Source of the DNA: Yanghanlia sp047501535
Lineage (GTDB): Bacteria; Pseudomonadota; Gammaproteobacteria; Burkholderiales; Burkholderiaceae_B
NCBI RefSeq assembly: GCF_047501535.1
Contig: NZ_JAZDRJ010000006.1
Coordinates: 1 to 64,000 of the forward strand
DNA length: 64,000 nt
Direction: 5' to 3'
Shown here in pieces: positions 32,827-41,556 of the stretch. Within the stretch, counting starts at the first letter, position 1; the number at the start of each line of letters is the position of its first letter. The position numbers and the translations under genes are program-made. The notes beneath the pieces are model-generated. The model worked only from the letters and a program-made list of their open reading frames with translations, was not told the DNA's origin and ran no database searches.

Positions 32827-34706
32827 GCCACCACCACTTCGCGAAACATTCCCGCATCCATGTGCAGCATCAGATGGCAGTGCCATGCCCAGCGACCCAG
32901 TGCATCCGCGGTCACGAGAAAGCTGATGCGCTGCGCCGGCTGCACCGGAATCGTGTGACGGCGAGCCTGGAAGCTTCCGTCGGGCGCCTCCAGCTCACTC
33001 CACATACCGTGCAAGTGCATGGGGTGCGTCATCATGGTGTCGTTGTGCAAAATAACCCTGACCCGCTCGCCGTAGCGAAAATGCACAGGTGTCGATTTTC
33101 CGTATTCAACGCCATCGAACGACCAGGCATAGCGTTCCATGTTGCCGGTCAGATGAAGCTCGATTTCACGCTCTGCGCCGCGCGGATCCATCGCGCCACC
33201 CACCGTGTGCAAGTCTGAAAGCGTCAATACTCGGCGGCCATTATTGCGCAGCCCAATGCCGGGATCGTCCAGATTGGTGCGAGGCATGTCGACCCGCATG
33301 TCGATGCTCGGACCATACTCGGTCCTTGCGTGGCGCACTTGGGTGCTTGCGCCAGCCGCTGCCATTGCGCCATGATCCATACTCGCCATGCCTGCGTGAT
33401 TCATGCCCTGCATGCTGCCATGGTTCATTCCTGCCATAGCGCCGTGGTCCATTCCGCTCATGGACGACTGGCCGGCCGCGCCGTGGCTCATTCCGGCCAT
33501 GCCACCGCCCATTGCGCCCATCATGTCCGCCATGGTCAGCCATTCCACTGGATCAAGCGCGGGCACAGGCGCTTCGAGTCCGGCACGTGTGGCGAGCGTA
33601 CCGCGCGCATATCCCGTGCGATCCATGGCTTGCGCATAGACGGTGTAGGTATCGTCCTTAGGTTGCACCAGCACGTCGTAGGTTTCCCCAGGACCAAAGC
33701 GGAACTCATCCACTGTCACGGGCTCAACGTTGACGCCGTCGGCTTGAACGACTGTTAACTGTAAGCCTGGTATGCGGACGTCGTAAAAGGTGTTGGCTGC
33801 TCCGTTGATAAAGCGTAAGCGGATCCGTTCACCAGGCCGAAACAGCCCCGTCCAGTTGCCCGCCGGTGTCGTGCCGTTCATCAAATAGGTCAGCACGTTC
33901 GCGGACAGGTCGGCTAAATCGGTCGGGCTCATGCGCATCTCGTTCCACATTTTGCGCTTGTCGATGGCTGCTTTGAGGCCATCCCGTGAGGCATCCCGGA
34001 AGAAATCAACGGCGGTGGGCTGGTTGTAGTTGTAGTAGTCGCCTTGCGTCTTCAGCTTGGCCAGGACCCGCATCGGGTCCTCGTCGGTCCAATCTGAGAG
34101 CTGAACGACATACTCCCGATCCGCCCGTATGGGGTCGGTTTCTGCCGGGTCAATAATGATCGCCCCATAGACGCCGGTCGCCTCCTGCATCCCAGAGTGG
34201 GAGTGATACCAGTAGGTGCCGCTCTGTTCGACTTTAAATCGATATGTAAACGTTTCTCCTGGGGCGATGCCCGTAAAACTGATGCCTGGCACGCCATCCA
34301 TTTGGAAAGGCAGGATGATGCCGTGCCAATGTATGGAGGTCGCTTCCTGCAGCCGGTTCTTGACGCGAATAGTGACCGTATCGCCTTCGCGCCAACGCAA
34401 CGTGGGGGCAGGAAGCGAGCTATTCACCGTCGTGGCCATGCGTGGGTTGCCGGTGAAGTTGACGGGCGATTCACCGATCTCCAGGTTGAATTCGGTTCCC
34501 GTCAGGACAGCGGCTGAGCCTGTGCCCGTCTTGGCGAACGAACCCCCAGCAGCTCGGGCGAAGGGGGACAAGCCCAACAATACGCCGCCGGCCGCAAGGC
34601 CCTGAACGAATCGGCGACGGGGCAGGATAGGCAGTGCAAGCGAGGGCGGTAGCAGGTGTTTCACGTGAGCGTATCCGAAATTCGAAAGATGGTGGAAATC
34701 AATCAT
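32823..34706 (-). CDS. copA: Periplasmic multicopper oxidase CopA/PcoA
   Basis: Tat-exported multicopper oxidase of 627 residues that oxidises Cu(I) and binds copper in the periplasm. The twin-arginine motif is RRRFVQG (30-36). Copper ligands lie at H126-W-H128, H168-S-H170, the MHLHG cluster, and H609-C-H611 (HCHLMLHMDAGM). A Met/His-rich repeat region spans about 395-450 (MSGMDHGAMAGMNHGSMQ). ATG 34706 is kept as the start, though GTG at 34664 is also plausible. A cop box lies 79 bp upstream at 34785. Confidence 0.94.
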   Translation of the reverse strand: MIDFHHLSNFGYAHVKHLLPPSLALPILPRRRFVQGLAAGGVLLGLSPFARAAGGSFAKTGTGSAAVLTGTEFNLEIGESPVNFTGNPRMATTVNSSLPAPTLRWREGDTVTIRVKNRLQEATSIHWHGIILPFQMDGVPGISFTGIAPGETFTYRFKVEQSGTYWYHSHSGMQEATGVYGAIIIDPAETDPIRADREYVVQLSDWTDEDPMRVLAKLKTQGDYYNYNQPTAVDFFRDASRDGLKAAIDKRKMWNEMRMSPTDLADLSANVLTYLMNGTTPAGNWTGLFRPGERIRLRFINGAANTFYDVRIPGLQLTVVQADGVNVEPVTVDEFRFGPGETYDVLVQPKDDTYTVYAQAMDRTGYARGTLATRAGLEAPVPALDPVEWLTMADMMGAMGGGMAGMSHGAAGQSSMSGMDHGAMAGMNHGSMQGMNHAGMASMDHGAMAAAGASTQVRHARTEYGPSIDMRVDMPRTNLDDPGIGLRNNGRRVLTLSDLHTVGGAMDPRGAEREIELHLTGNMERYAWSFDGVEYGKSTPVHFRYGERVRVILHNDTMMTHPMHLHGMWSELEAPDGSFQARRHTIPVQPAQRISFLVTADALGRWAWHCHLMLHMDAGMFREVVVA

Positions 34707-34784
34707 CCTTCGATGATCGAGGCTTCAATTAAATCGCCAACAACGACTTTAACGAGGCGCACATGTCGGCCCAATGACGCCCGC

Positions 34785-34800
34785 ATTACATTTTTGTAAT
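34785..34800 (-). promoter_or_regulatory. cop box upstream of copAB
   Basis: The dyad ATTACA-TTTT-TGTAAT lies between the DUF2933 gene and copA, placed to activate copAB. Confidence 0.8.
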
Positions 34801-34878
34801 GGACGGTATGGCCGGTTTAGCGACGACGTGATCGGCGCCTCCTCGGGCGGATAGTGACCGGTGCCGGCAGCACCGATA

Positions 34879-35148
34879 TCATTGGCCTTTGGCTTTTTCG
34901 TCATGCTGCGTTGAATCCGATTCGCTCGAATTGCCATGCTGGTGTCCTCTGTGCCCATGCATTAAATGCATGAGCGAAACGGCTACCAGGAGTAAATAAG
35001 GCCACCAGCCTGTGATATGTCCCCAATGCTCCCGCATGAGGTAAAAGCCCGTCACTAGGACGAGGGAAATCCAAGCCTTCGCCCCAGGGCGCGCCCAAAG
35101 CGAGGGCGATGGCCGTTGACGCTTGGGGTGGGACGGATGATGCTTCAT
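34879..35148 (-). CDS. DUF2933-type small membrane protein
   Basis: An 89-residue protein with one or two hydrophobic segments (WISLVLVTGFYLMREHWGHITGWWPYLLLVAVSL) and a His-rich end (HLMHGHRGHQHG). DUF2933 proteins recur in copper clusters, but their function is not known. The ATG at 35148 is chosen because GGAG lies 9 nt upstream. It is between copZ and copA on the same strand, upstream of the copA cop box. Confidence 0.75.
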   Translation of the reverse strand: MKHHPSHPKRQRPSPSLWARPGAKAWISLVLVTGFYLMREHWGHITGWWPYLLLVAVSLMHLMHGHRGHQHGNSSESDSTQHDEKAKGQ

Positions 35149-35267
35149 ACGCAGGAGCTCCAACTAAATTAACTAATACTTTCTAGAACGCTAGCGGCGT
35201 TCAGCTCGCGTTTGCGCCCCTCTGCAATGCATACAGCGAAATATCGACCCGATACTTTATGAGACGC

Positions 35268-35576
35268 TCAGTGGCCGCCGCAGCACCCGCCGCTTGCTCG
35301 AGGATCGCGTTTAGAACCCTCTGGAGCGGCTTCCTGGCTGCCTTCCATACTCACAGCACTGCCGGTCACTTGCTGCGCGGGGTAGCCCGCCGCCGCTAGA
35401 GCTTGCAGCAGAGCCGGTTGTATCGCAGCGACGTCGTTAACGTTGGCGCGCGCCACTCCCCGCGCAAGGTCTACCTCGGCGTTATGCACCCCTGGTACAC
35501 CAACAAGTGCCCGAGTCACTCTTGCGACACAGGCGCCGCAAGTCATGCCCGCTACCTTCAGTTCGATTTGTTTCAT
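35268..35576 (-). CDS. copZ: CopZ-like cytosolic copper chaperone with Cys-rich tail
   Basis: HMA-domain protein of 102 residues. The domain (about 1-66) has the metal motif GMTC13GAC16. A linker leads to a C-terminal tail with a second cysteine pair and histidine (GGCCGGH), which is longer than the plain 66-70 residue CopZ. It should bind Cu(I) in the cytoplasm and pass it to the Cu-ATPase or a regulator. The gene has its own MerR/CueR-type promoter at 35679-35709, with a leader of about 95 nt. Confidence 0.85.
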   Translation of the reverse strand: MKQIELKVAGMTCGACVARVTRALVGVPGVHNAEVDLARGVARANVNDVAAIQPALLQALAAAGYPAQQVTGSAVSMEGSQEAAPEGSKRDPRASGGCCGGH

Positions 35577-35678
35577 GCTTTACTCCTTCAGTATTGTTTC
35601 AGTTCAAACGGCAGTCAGAGCCACAGCTCGTCTCTGTTTCCTCGTACCCACGGTTCCCGGTCGCGTGCTGTCACTACC

Positions 35679-35709
35679 AAGATAAACCTTCCCATTGCGA
35701 CAAGGTCAA
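35679..35709 (-). promoter_or_regulatory. CueR-type (MerR family) promoter of copZ
   Basis: On the minus strand, -35 TTGACC (35709-35704) and -10 TATCTT (35684-35679) are 19 bp apart. The spacer holds the dyad ACCTTGTCGC-AATGGGAAGGT, close to known CueR/HmrR boxes (ACCTTCC...GGAAGGT). The window has no cueR gene, so a chromosomal CueR is the likely activator. Confidence 0.75.
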
Positions 35710-35888
35710 GCAATACCTTCGCTGATTCCATCACGGTTCCGCATAGCGTCCAAACTTGAAAGCTTTCCGGTGTTAGTAGCAAATTGAAAATGCAGCTGGT
35801 CGTTTGCAACTCATTGAAGTGCAGTTCTACTTCCGACTTCAACCGTCGTCGACCACAAGTGGCCGGTGCCCCAGTCCGCAGAATCAAA

Positions 35889-36710
35889 CTATCTCGCAAT
35901 CGCAATATTGGCTTCCATGGGAAATCGTAAGGAATCTCCCTTCATGAAGCTTTGCACGACTGCGTGAGTTTCCTTGGTTACTTCGCTCACGAGCGCACTT
36001 CGCGTTGCCCCGTCTAACGAAGCAAACTTCGGAATCGATGTCGCTGCGCCCAATATAGAAAATTCGACGAATCGTTCGGGTTCAGGCATTTGGATCGACA
36101 CAGCTTTCGTCGTAACTTCTACATGTGTAAAGTTCGCGCTTCTAAGCAACGTATAGAGCTTTTCTGCGCTGGAAAAGGAGAAGGCAACGTCGACGTCCCT
36201 GAATGGGACGTCGAGGTAGCGCGCGGTGGCGGTGAATAGCGCTTCGTGTATTGGGTGTCGAGTTAGAGATTGCCAGACACTGATTACGGCTGTTCCGTGC
36301 GTGCGAAGCAGGCGGCGCATCTCTCGTACTGAAGCGCCTCGGTCTGGAAAGAATTGCAGTCCTTGCTGACAGAAAATCAGATCGAAATTATCGTCAAGAA
36401 GGTCTAGGTGCGTTGCATCGCCTTGGCGCCACTCGATCGGCGCGCCTGCGGGTTGGTGTTGGGTGCGACCCACCTTCAACATGTCTGCGTTGATATCGAC
36501 CGCGACGACTGTACCAGTTGTCCCTACTATCGGTGCGACCTGTCGAGCCACACTGCCGGTGCCACATGCAAGATCGAGAACCCGATCACCGCGCTTGGGA
36601 ACTGCCAATTCCAAAAGAACGCGTGTCCATGGATCTGCAATAGGTCGGCTGAGATAGCGCTCGTACACTTCGGCAGGATTAAGAGGCTGTTGCATGTTCA
36701 TTGGTTCCAA
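35889..36710 (-). CDS. SAM-dependent methyltransferase, class I
   Basis: Class I methyltransferase of about 273 residues. SAM motif I is VLDLACGTGSVARQ (about 43-56), followed by VVAVDINADMLKVG, GDATHLDLLDDNFDLIFCQQ and a typical C-terminal half. The substrate is not evident. It is not ArsM: the conserved cysteine set of arsenite methyltransferases is absent. It lies between copZ and the YVTN gene. Two nearby ATGs (36710, 36701) are possible starts. Confidence 0.82.
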   Translation of the reverse strand: MEPMNMQQPLNPAEVYERYLSRPIADPWTRVLLELAVPKRGDRVLDLACGTGSVARQVAPIVGTTGTVVAVDINADMLKVGRTQHQPAGAPIEWRQGDATHLDLLDDNFDLIFCQQGLQFFPDRGASVREMRRLLRTHGTAVISVWQSLTRHPIHEALFTATARYLDVPFRDVDVAFSFSSAEKLYTLLRSANFTHVEVTTKAVSIQMPEPERFVEFSILGAATSIPKFASLDGATRSALVSEVTKETHAVVQSFMKGDSLRFPMEANIAIAR

Positions 36711-36818
36711 ATCAATGGTGATCTATTCCTACGCAAACCCGCACGTTTTTTTGTGGGTTTGCCACGGAACCCCCAATATTCCCGCCGGGGCACCAATCGC
36801 GTTTTTCTAAGAAACAAT

Positions 36819-37874
36819 TTATGGCGCGCTACGGTACGTGATTCCGTTAGGGTTGGGTCCTACCTGATACGTAGCAACCACATCATGAGTGCTGGTGTCG
36901 ATCGCGCTCACGCTATTATCGAGGGTGTTAGTGATGAAGACGTATTTACCGTCTTCACTCGCAACTACACCGTGAGCACCTTTACCCGTCACGACGGTGC
37001 CAATAACCTTTTGGTTTGTGGTATCGATCACTGAAACGGTGTTGTCCGGATCGGTATCACTTCCTTGATTCGCCACGTACATCGTGTCGCCCGCAGCGGC
37101 ATAGAGTTGGATCGGGCCGCGACCGACGCCGATGCGATTGGTCACTTTCCTTGTATCCACGTCGATCACCGCCACGCTGTTTTCGTCGCGTAGTGAGACG
37201 TATACCTGCTTGCCGTCCGGGGTGAATGCCACCTGTACGGGTGCCTTGCCTACTGGAATCCTCGCGACCTCTTTGAGGCTTTTGGTGTCGATGACGGAAA
37301 CTGAGTTGTCGGTCACGTTTGCTACGTAGAGCTCGAGCCCACTCGGGCTCAAGCGCAAGCCGTGCGGATAAGACCCGGTATCAATCTCAGCGGTAATTTT
37401 CTTCGCTTGGATATCCACTACCGACACGCGATCCTTATCGGCGTTGGTGATGTACGCATAGCGCCCATCAGAACTGGTGACGATATGAGCAGGGTGGTCG
37501 CCCGACGGCAGTGTTTGCAATACTGTATCAAGCTGATCGCCGTCCAGGATTAGCAGGCCGGCGTCCCCGTGAGCGTCAGCGCCGTCGCTGTGCGCGCCAG
37601 CTGCCTTCTCTCCGTGACCGCCGTGTCCACCTCCGTTGTTTTTCGCAGTTCCGACGGCGAGCACTGTTTTGCCGTCCGGGGAAATCTGAACATTATGGGG
37701 CACGACGCTGATCGGAGTTGTCTGCACATTGCCTGTGCTCAGAACGATCTTGCTAACGGATCCATCGCCCTCGTTTGCACTATATACGACGCCATTTGGC
37801 AGCGACGCAGCGTGTATCGTGCTGGCAGAGAAGGCAAGAGCGACAGCGAGAAGGGCAGGACGAAGTTTCAGCAT
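36819..37874 (-). CDS. YVTN/YncE-like beta-propeller protein with His-rich insert
   Basis: Periplasmic protein of about 351 residues with a signal peptide (ending near IHA, residue 22) and about seven YVTN/NHL-type blades (e.g. NVQISPDGKTVLAVG, DGRYAYITNADKDRVSVVD). A His-rich insert between blades (GGGHGGHGEKAAGAHSDG, about 80-105) looks metal-binding. The start ATG 37874 has GGAGG 7 nt upstream; the longer frame to 37898 lacks one. It is divergent from the Cys-rich protein gene and shares the cop box at 38057, so it is likely copper-induced. Its function is unknown. Confidence 0.82.
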   Translation of the reverse strand: MLKLRPALLAVALAFSASTIHAASLPNGVVYSANEGDGSVSKIVLSTGNVQTTPISVVPHNVQISPDGKTVLAVGTAKNNGGGHGGHGEKAAGAHSDGADAHGDAGLLILDGDQLDTVLQTLPSGDHPAHIVTSSDGRYAYITNADKDRVSVVDIQAKKITAEIDTGSYPHGLRLSPSGLELYVANVTDNSVSVIDTKSLKEVARIPVGKAPVQVAFTPDGKQVYVSLRDENSVAVIDVDTRKVTNRIGVGRGPIQLYAAAGDTMYVANQGSDTDPDNTVSVIDTTNQKVIGTVVTGKGAHGVVASEDGKYVFITNTLDNSVSAIDTSTHDVVATYQVGPNPNGITYRSAP

Positions 37875-38056
37875 GGGGAAGCCTCCATATATAGGCAAGG
37901 AAAATTGTTTTCTGGCAATGGGAAACCATTGCTGAAACTATAGGGTGCTGCCCCTGACCGGACGATTACTCGCGGATTACCCTTTTGCAATGTCATGCCG
38001 CTATTGCGGGTGCGACGGGCGCTGCACGTACCAATATTCAAGAAAATGACGGCACG

Positions 38057-38072
38057 ATTACAAAGGTGTAAT
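38057..38072. promoter_or_regulatory. cop box between divergent YVTN and Cys-rich genes
   Basis: The dyad ATTACA-AAGG-TGTAAT lies 183 bp from the YVTN start and 129 bp from the four-helix gene start. It could serve both directions. Confidence 0.7.
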
Positions 38073-38200
38073 GCGCGGCCAGTATCGCTCACCACTCATA
38101 TTTTTGTCTGGTGCGACGGCTCGAGATTTGCTGGTTTAGCCGTGTGGCGTCTCACTTAGGGATGCACATTAAACACCTGTTAAGATCATTGGAGATGAAT

Positions 38201-38536
38201 ATGCCCCATAAGAAGTTTCAATCTTGCATCGACGCCTGCTATGCATGCGCTACAGAATGTGATCACTGCGCAGTTTCCTGCCTGCATGAACAAGACGCCA
38301 GTAGCATGGCGCGCTGTGTAAAACTGGATATGGATTGCGCTGCAATGTGCCGCCTTGCGGCCAGTCATATGGCGAGAGGGAGTGAGTTTGCGCAATCCAT
38401 CTGTCGCTTGTGTGCAGAGATCTGCGAAGCTTGCGGAGAAGAGTGCGCGAAGCACGAAATGGAACATTGCCAACGCTGCGCGGAGGCGTGTCGCACATGT
38501 GCTGAGGAGTGCAGGCGGATGGCCCAGGCGGCTTAA
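38201..38536 (+). CDS. Cys-rich four-helix bundle copper storage protein (Csp/DUF326-like)
   Basis: A 111-residue protein with 19 cysteines in regular C-x3-C and C-x2-C steps (for example C9, C13, C16, C20, C23, C27, then CRLCAEICEACGEECAK). This is the hallmark of Csp-type copper storage proteins, which bind many Cu(I) inside a four-helix bundle. No signal peptide is seen, so it should be cytosolic. The ATG at 38201 is preceded by GGAG at 6 nt; an ATG two codons earlier lacks spacing. A terminator follows at 38590. Confidence 0.85.
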   Translation: MPHKKFQSCIDACYACATECDHCAVSCLHEQDASSMARCVKLDMDCAAMCRLAASHMARGSEFAQSICRLCAEICEACGEECAKHEMEHCQRCAEACRTCAEECRRMAQAA

Positions 38537-38589
38537 CGTCTTGTTTTAAGGAACGTTCGCGCCGCCCAATAAGGCGCGATTAACTGCAG

Positions 38590-38611
38590 GCCGACGTGAC
38601 GTCACGTCGGC
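38590..38611 (+). terminator. Terminator after the Cys-rich copper storage gene
   Basis: A perfect palindrome GCCGACGTGAC-GTCACGTCGGC is followed by TTCTTATATTT. It ends the four-helix gene transcript. The rest of 38537-38923 holds only this and the cop box at 38811. Confidence 0.7.
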
Positions 38612-38810
38612 TTCTTATATTTCGAGCGACGGTGTGCTAACGGGTACGAGCATGACCTTGCTCCACAAGTCTGGTGTCTAGCCCCGTCGAGGCTCCTGAT
38701 GGAATGTGCAAGGATCGTTCGTTCCTGCTTTATGCGCAGTCACCGAGCATTGCGCCGATGACAAAATACAAACCGCTACAAATTAGCTTGGTTACGACGG
38801 CGCGGCGAAG

Positions 38811-38826
38811 ATGACAAAGATGTAAT
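38811..38826 (+). promoter_or_regulatory. cop box upstream of the second multicopper oxidase operon
   Basis: The dyad ATGACA-AAGA-TGTAAT lies 113 bp upstream of the small membrane protein gene at 38924, the first of an operon that includes the oxidase at 39504. Confidence 0.65.
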
Positions 38827-38923
38827 GCACGAGCAATGCCCCTGAAAGGCGGCGGCGGCTACAGTAAGGTGAGCCGCTCGATTGTATGGCGGACGATAAA
38901 CACATCACCAAAGAGAACCGAAA

Positions 38924-39214
38924 ATGAAATGCGATATGAAGACGATGCTAAAGGCCGGCGCCGGGCTTGCCGTTGGGATTGCGGTTGCCTATGCAATGTT
39001 TCCCGCTGCACGCGAACTGCTCGTTGCAGTAAGCCCGTTTCTGTTTTTGTTAATTTGTCCGCTGATGATGGTTTTCATGATGAAGGGTATGCAGTCGTGC
39101 CACACCGACCATGCCACCAATAAAAGCAGTTCGCCAAAACTATCGAAGGATGAGCCCGCTAAGTCGGGATTCACTCGCCTAGGCCTGGCGGTGAGTAAGC
39201 GGCGGGATGCCTAA
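38924..39214 (+). CDS. Small membrane protein, DUF2933-like
   Basis: A 96-residue protein with two hydrophobic stretches (AGLAVGIAVAYAMFPAAREL and LLVAVSPFLFLLICPLMMVF) and a Met-rich end (MMKGMQSCHTDH). The LLICPLMM...-type motif resembles DUF2933 proteins and the gene at 34879. It is the first gene after the cop box at 38811. The function is not known. Confidence 0.6.
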   Translation: MKCDMKTMLKAGAGLAVGIAVAYAMFPAARELLVAVSPFLFLLICPLMMVFMMKGMQSCHTDHATNKSSSPKLSKDEPAKSGFTRLGLAVSKRRDA

Positions 39215-39335
39215 CCAGCTAATGGGTGGCGACCTCAAGAGAGCAGTTTTAGTTCTAATCGCAGTGCTGGGAATGCTCATAGTGTTGGCCGTCGCGTTTG
39301 CAGGGGTCATGCTGTACTCATTGTTGCGGTTATGA
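39207..39335 (+). CDS. 42-residue single-span membrane peptide
   Basis: A short frame (MPNQLMGGDLKR then a hydrophobic segment RAVLVLIAVLGMLIVLAVAF, ending LYSLLRL) overlaps the end of the previous gene by 8 bp; GCGGG just upstream may act as a weak ribosome site. A basic front end and one long hydrophobic helix suggest a real small membrane peptide in the copper operon. I recognise no family. Confidence 0.5.
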   Translation: MPNQLMGGDLKRAVLVLIAVLGMLIVLAVAFAGVMLYSLLRL

Positions 39336-39503
39336 GATGGGTGTGCCCTCAGCATTTCTGCGCACTTGAGCTCGTATCGCTCCCCTGTGGGCTGCCAGCT
39401 CAAATGTCTTTTTATTATGAAAAAGTAATGCTTGCGTCACTCGACTGACCGCAGCACTTCGCTATATCTATGCATTAGCACTACCGTTGTACAGGAAACA
39501 ATA

Positions 39504-40943
39504 ATGAATACCATTTCACGACGCGGCTTTCTTGCCGCGGGTGCAGCCATGCTGGCCTATTCGCAGCTGCCCAAGTTCGCGGCAGCTCAGGGTGTGGCCC
39601 CGCTGTCTCTACAGGCAGCAACCCGCACGCTCGATGTCGACGGTCGCGCGGCGACCGTCTTCGGTCTTGCTGGTCCTAGCGGCCAAGGCTTAGTTCTCGA
39701 CCCCGGACAGAGGTTCAGGGTTGACCTGACCAACAATCTTGATGTGAGTACGATCATTCACTGGCATGGCCAAATTCCACCCAACGCGCAGGATGGCGTA
39801 CCAGACTTGCCTTTGCCGATGCTCGCGCCGGGTGAGACCCGCTCCTATGATTTCGAGCCGTTGTCAGGCACATTCTGGATGCACAGTCATGTGCCAATTC
39901 AGGAGATGCAACTGCTCGCGGCGCCGTTGATCGTTCGTTCAAAGGAAGATGTCGCGGCCGATCGGCAAGAGGTGGTGCTATTCCTGCATGATTTCTCATT
40001 CAAGACACCCCAGGAAGTGATGGCTGAGATCGAGGAAGGCCACGGGGGCGGCCATGGAGATGGTCATGGAGGCGGCCACATGGGTGATATGGCGGGCATG
40101 GACCATGGTGCCATGGATGGCATGGCGATGGATCTCAATGACTACGACTGGGATGCCTATCTTGCCAACGACCGCACGCTTTCGGATCCCGAGGTGGTGC
40201 AGGTCGAGCGTGGCGGGCGCATCCGTCTGCGGGTGATTAACGCTGCTGCGGCAACGGTTTTCTGGATCGAGACTGGGAAAGCGCAAGCCCGGCTCGTCGC
40301 TGTGGATGGACATGCCATCCAGCCCATCCAGGGTACGCGCTTTGGCTTGGCCATGGGCCAGCGGCTTGATCTCGAAATCGACCTGCCGCAGGACGGTGGT
40401 GCCTGGCCGATTCTCGCGCTACGGGAAGGGGCGCGAGAGCGTACAGGGCTGATCCTTGCCACTCCGGGCGCTGAAATCCGCCGCATTGACACCCTGGCAG
40501 AAACCGACGCACCCGCCTTTGACACTGACTTGTCACAGGAGTCGCGCTTGATCGCCTTGAACGCACTGACGAGTCGGCCCGTAGATCGTAGCCACATCGT
40601 AACGCTGGGCGGCACAATGCAGCCTTATGTTTGGACGATCGACGGCGCCGTTTGGGGCCAGCACCGTCCGGTTAGCGCGAAAAGCGGCGAGCGGGTCGTG
40701 CTGTCCTTTCATAACGTATCGATGATGGGCCACCCGATGCATCTGCACGGACATGTGTTCCAGATCGTCGGGCTGAACGGACGCGCGGTCTCGGGCGCCT
40801 TCCGGGACACTGTATATGTGCCGTCGATGTCGAAGGTCGATATCGCACTCGACGCGGGCGAAGCCGCGCGCTGGATGCTGCATTGCCACCATATGCCGCA
40901 TCTTGAGACCGGCATGATGACAGAGTTCGCTGTCAGCGCGTAG
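39504..40943 (+). CDS. Second multicopper oxidase (CueO/CopA-like) with His/Met insert
   Basis: Tat-exported multicopper oxidase of 479 residues. Signal: SRRGFLAAG (5-13). Copper ligands: H86-W-H88, H127-S-H129, the HPMHLHGH cluster, and H460-C-H462. A loop is loaded with His, Gly and Met (EEGHGGGHGDGHGGGHMGD and MAGMDHGAMDGMAM), likely a copper-binding arm. ATG 39504 has AGGA upstream; the longer frame is unlikely. It is shorter and quite different from CopA at 32823, so the island carries two distinct periplasmic Cu(I) oxidases. Confidence 0.92.
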   Translation: MNTISRRGFLAAGAAMLAYSQLPKFAAAQGVAPLSLQAATRTLDVDGRAATVFGLAGPSGQGLVLDPGQRFRVDLTNNLDVSTIIHWHGQIPPNAQDGVPDLPLPMLAPGETRSYDFEPLSGTFWMHSHVPIQEMQLLAAPLIVRSKEDVAADRQEVVLFLHDFSFKTPQEVMAEIEEGHGGGHGDGHGGGHMGDMAGMDHGAMDGMAMDLNDYDWDAYLANDRTLSDPEVVQVERGGRIRLRVINAAAATVFWIETGKAQARLVAVDGHAIQPIQGTRFGLAMGQRLDLEIDLPQDGGAWPILALREGARERTGLILATPGAEIRRIDTLAETDAPAFDTDLSQESRLIALNALTSRPVDRSHIVTLGGTMQPYVWTIDGAVWGQHRPVSAKSGERVVLSFHNVSMMGHPMHLHGHVFQIVGLNGRAVSGAFRDTVYVPSMSKVDIALDAGEAARWMLHCHHMPHLETGMMTEFAVSA

Positions 40944-41024
40944 GCCAGAGCATGGTTACTCCCAGCGCACACAGGTGCTGGGATGTTTCGAGAGATAACG
41001 GTCAGCTAAGCGAGTCATGAAGCA

Positions 41025-41498
41025 ATGTCACGTAAGAAATTAGTCTTTGGCGCAGCGGCAATCGTTTTATTGGGTTCCGCCGCAGCCCTTTACACGGCGA
41101 TGAAACAATCGGGGCCTGTGTTTATCGACCCCGACGATCAGACCCTGGTGATGCAGGGCAGAGTGATATACGCAAACAATTGCGCGTCCTGCCATGGCGC
41201 TGAGCTGCAAGGTCAACCGGACTGGCGCCAACGGTTGGCGAATGGTCGGTTGCCCGCGCCGCCGCACGATAAGACCGGCCACACGTGGCATCACCCCGAT
41301 GCAATGCTAATCGACATGGTGAAAAATAGCCTGGTTCCGGGGCGCACAGCGCCACGGGGCTACGAGACCGATATGCCAGCCTATCGCGATATCCTGACTG
41401 ATGAGGAAATTATCGCGGTGCTGGCGTATATAAAGAGCAGCTGGCCGCCCAAGGTGCTGGAGGCGCAAAAAGAAGTGACTGTGCGAACCCAGGGCTGA
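41025..41498 (+). CDS. Membrane-anchored c-type cytochrome
   Basis: A 157-residue cytochrome c with one N-terminal anchor or signal segment (about 5-25) and a single heme motif C53-A-S-C56-H57, with a likely axial Met in ETDMPAYRD. It follows the second oxidase gene and may take electrons from copper oxidation, or donate to it. It needs the cytochrome c maturation system, a full set of which is on this element. Confidence 0.85.
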   Translation: MSRKKLVFGAAAIVLLGSAAALYTAMKQSGPVFIDPDDQTLVMQGRVIYANNCASCHGAELQGQPDWRQRLANGRLPAPPHDKTGHTWHHPDAMLIDMVKNSLVPGRTAPRGYETDMPAYRDILTDEEIIAVLAYIKSSWPPKVLEAQKEVTVRTQG

Positions 41499-41521
41499 TG
41501 GAGTCCAAGAGGATATTTACG

Positions 41522-41541
41522 AGTGGTCGGATCCGACCACT
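41522..41541 (+). other. Perfect 20-bp palindrome before copG
   Basis: AGTGGTCGG-AT-CCGACCACT lies between the cytochrome and copG genes, ending just before the AGGAG ribosome site of copG. It can form a strong hairpin, perhaps a terminator-like or mRNA-stabilising element, or a binding site. Confidence 0.55.
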
Positions 41542-41556
41542 TATCAGGAGTGAATT

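Noticed and set aside
35615..35905. 96-residue frame upstream of copZ
   Set aside because: It runs across the CueR-type promoter, has no recognisable features and no good start.
35889..36710. Methyltransferase as ArsM
   Set aside because: It lacks the conserved cysteines of arsenite methyltransferases and is in the copper block.
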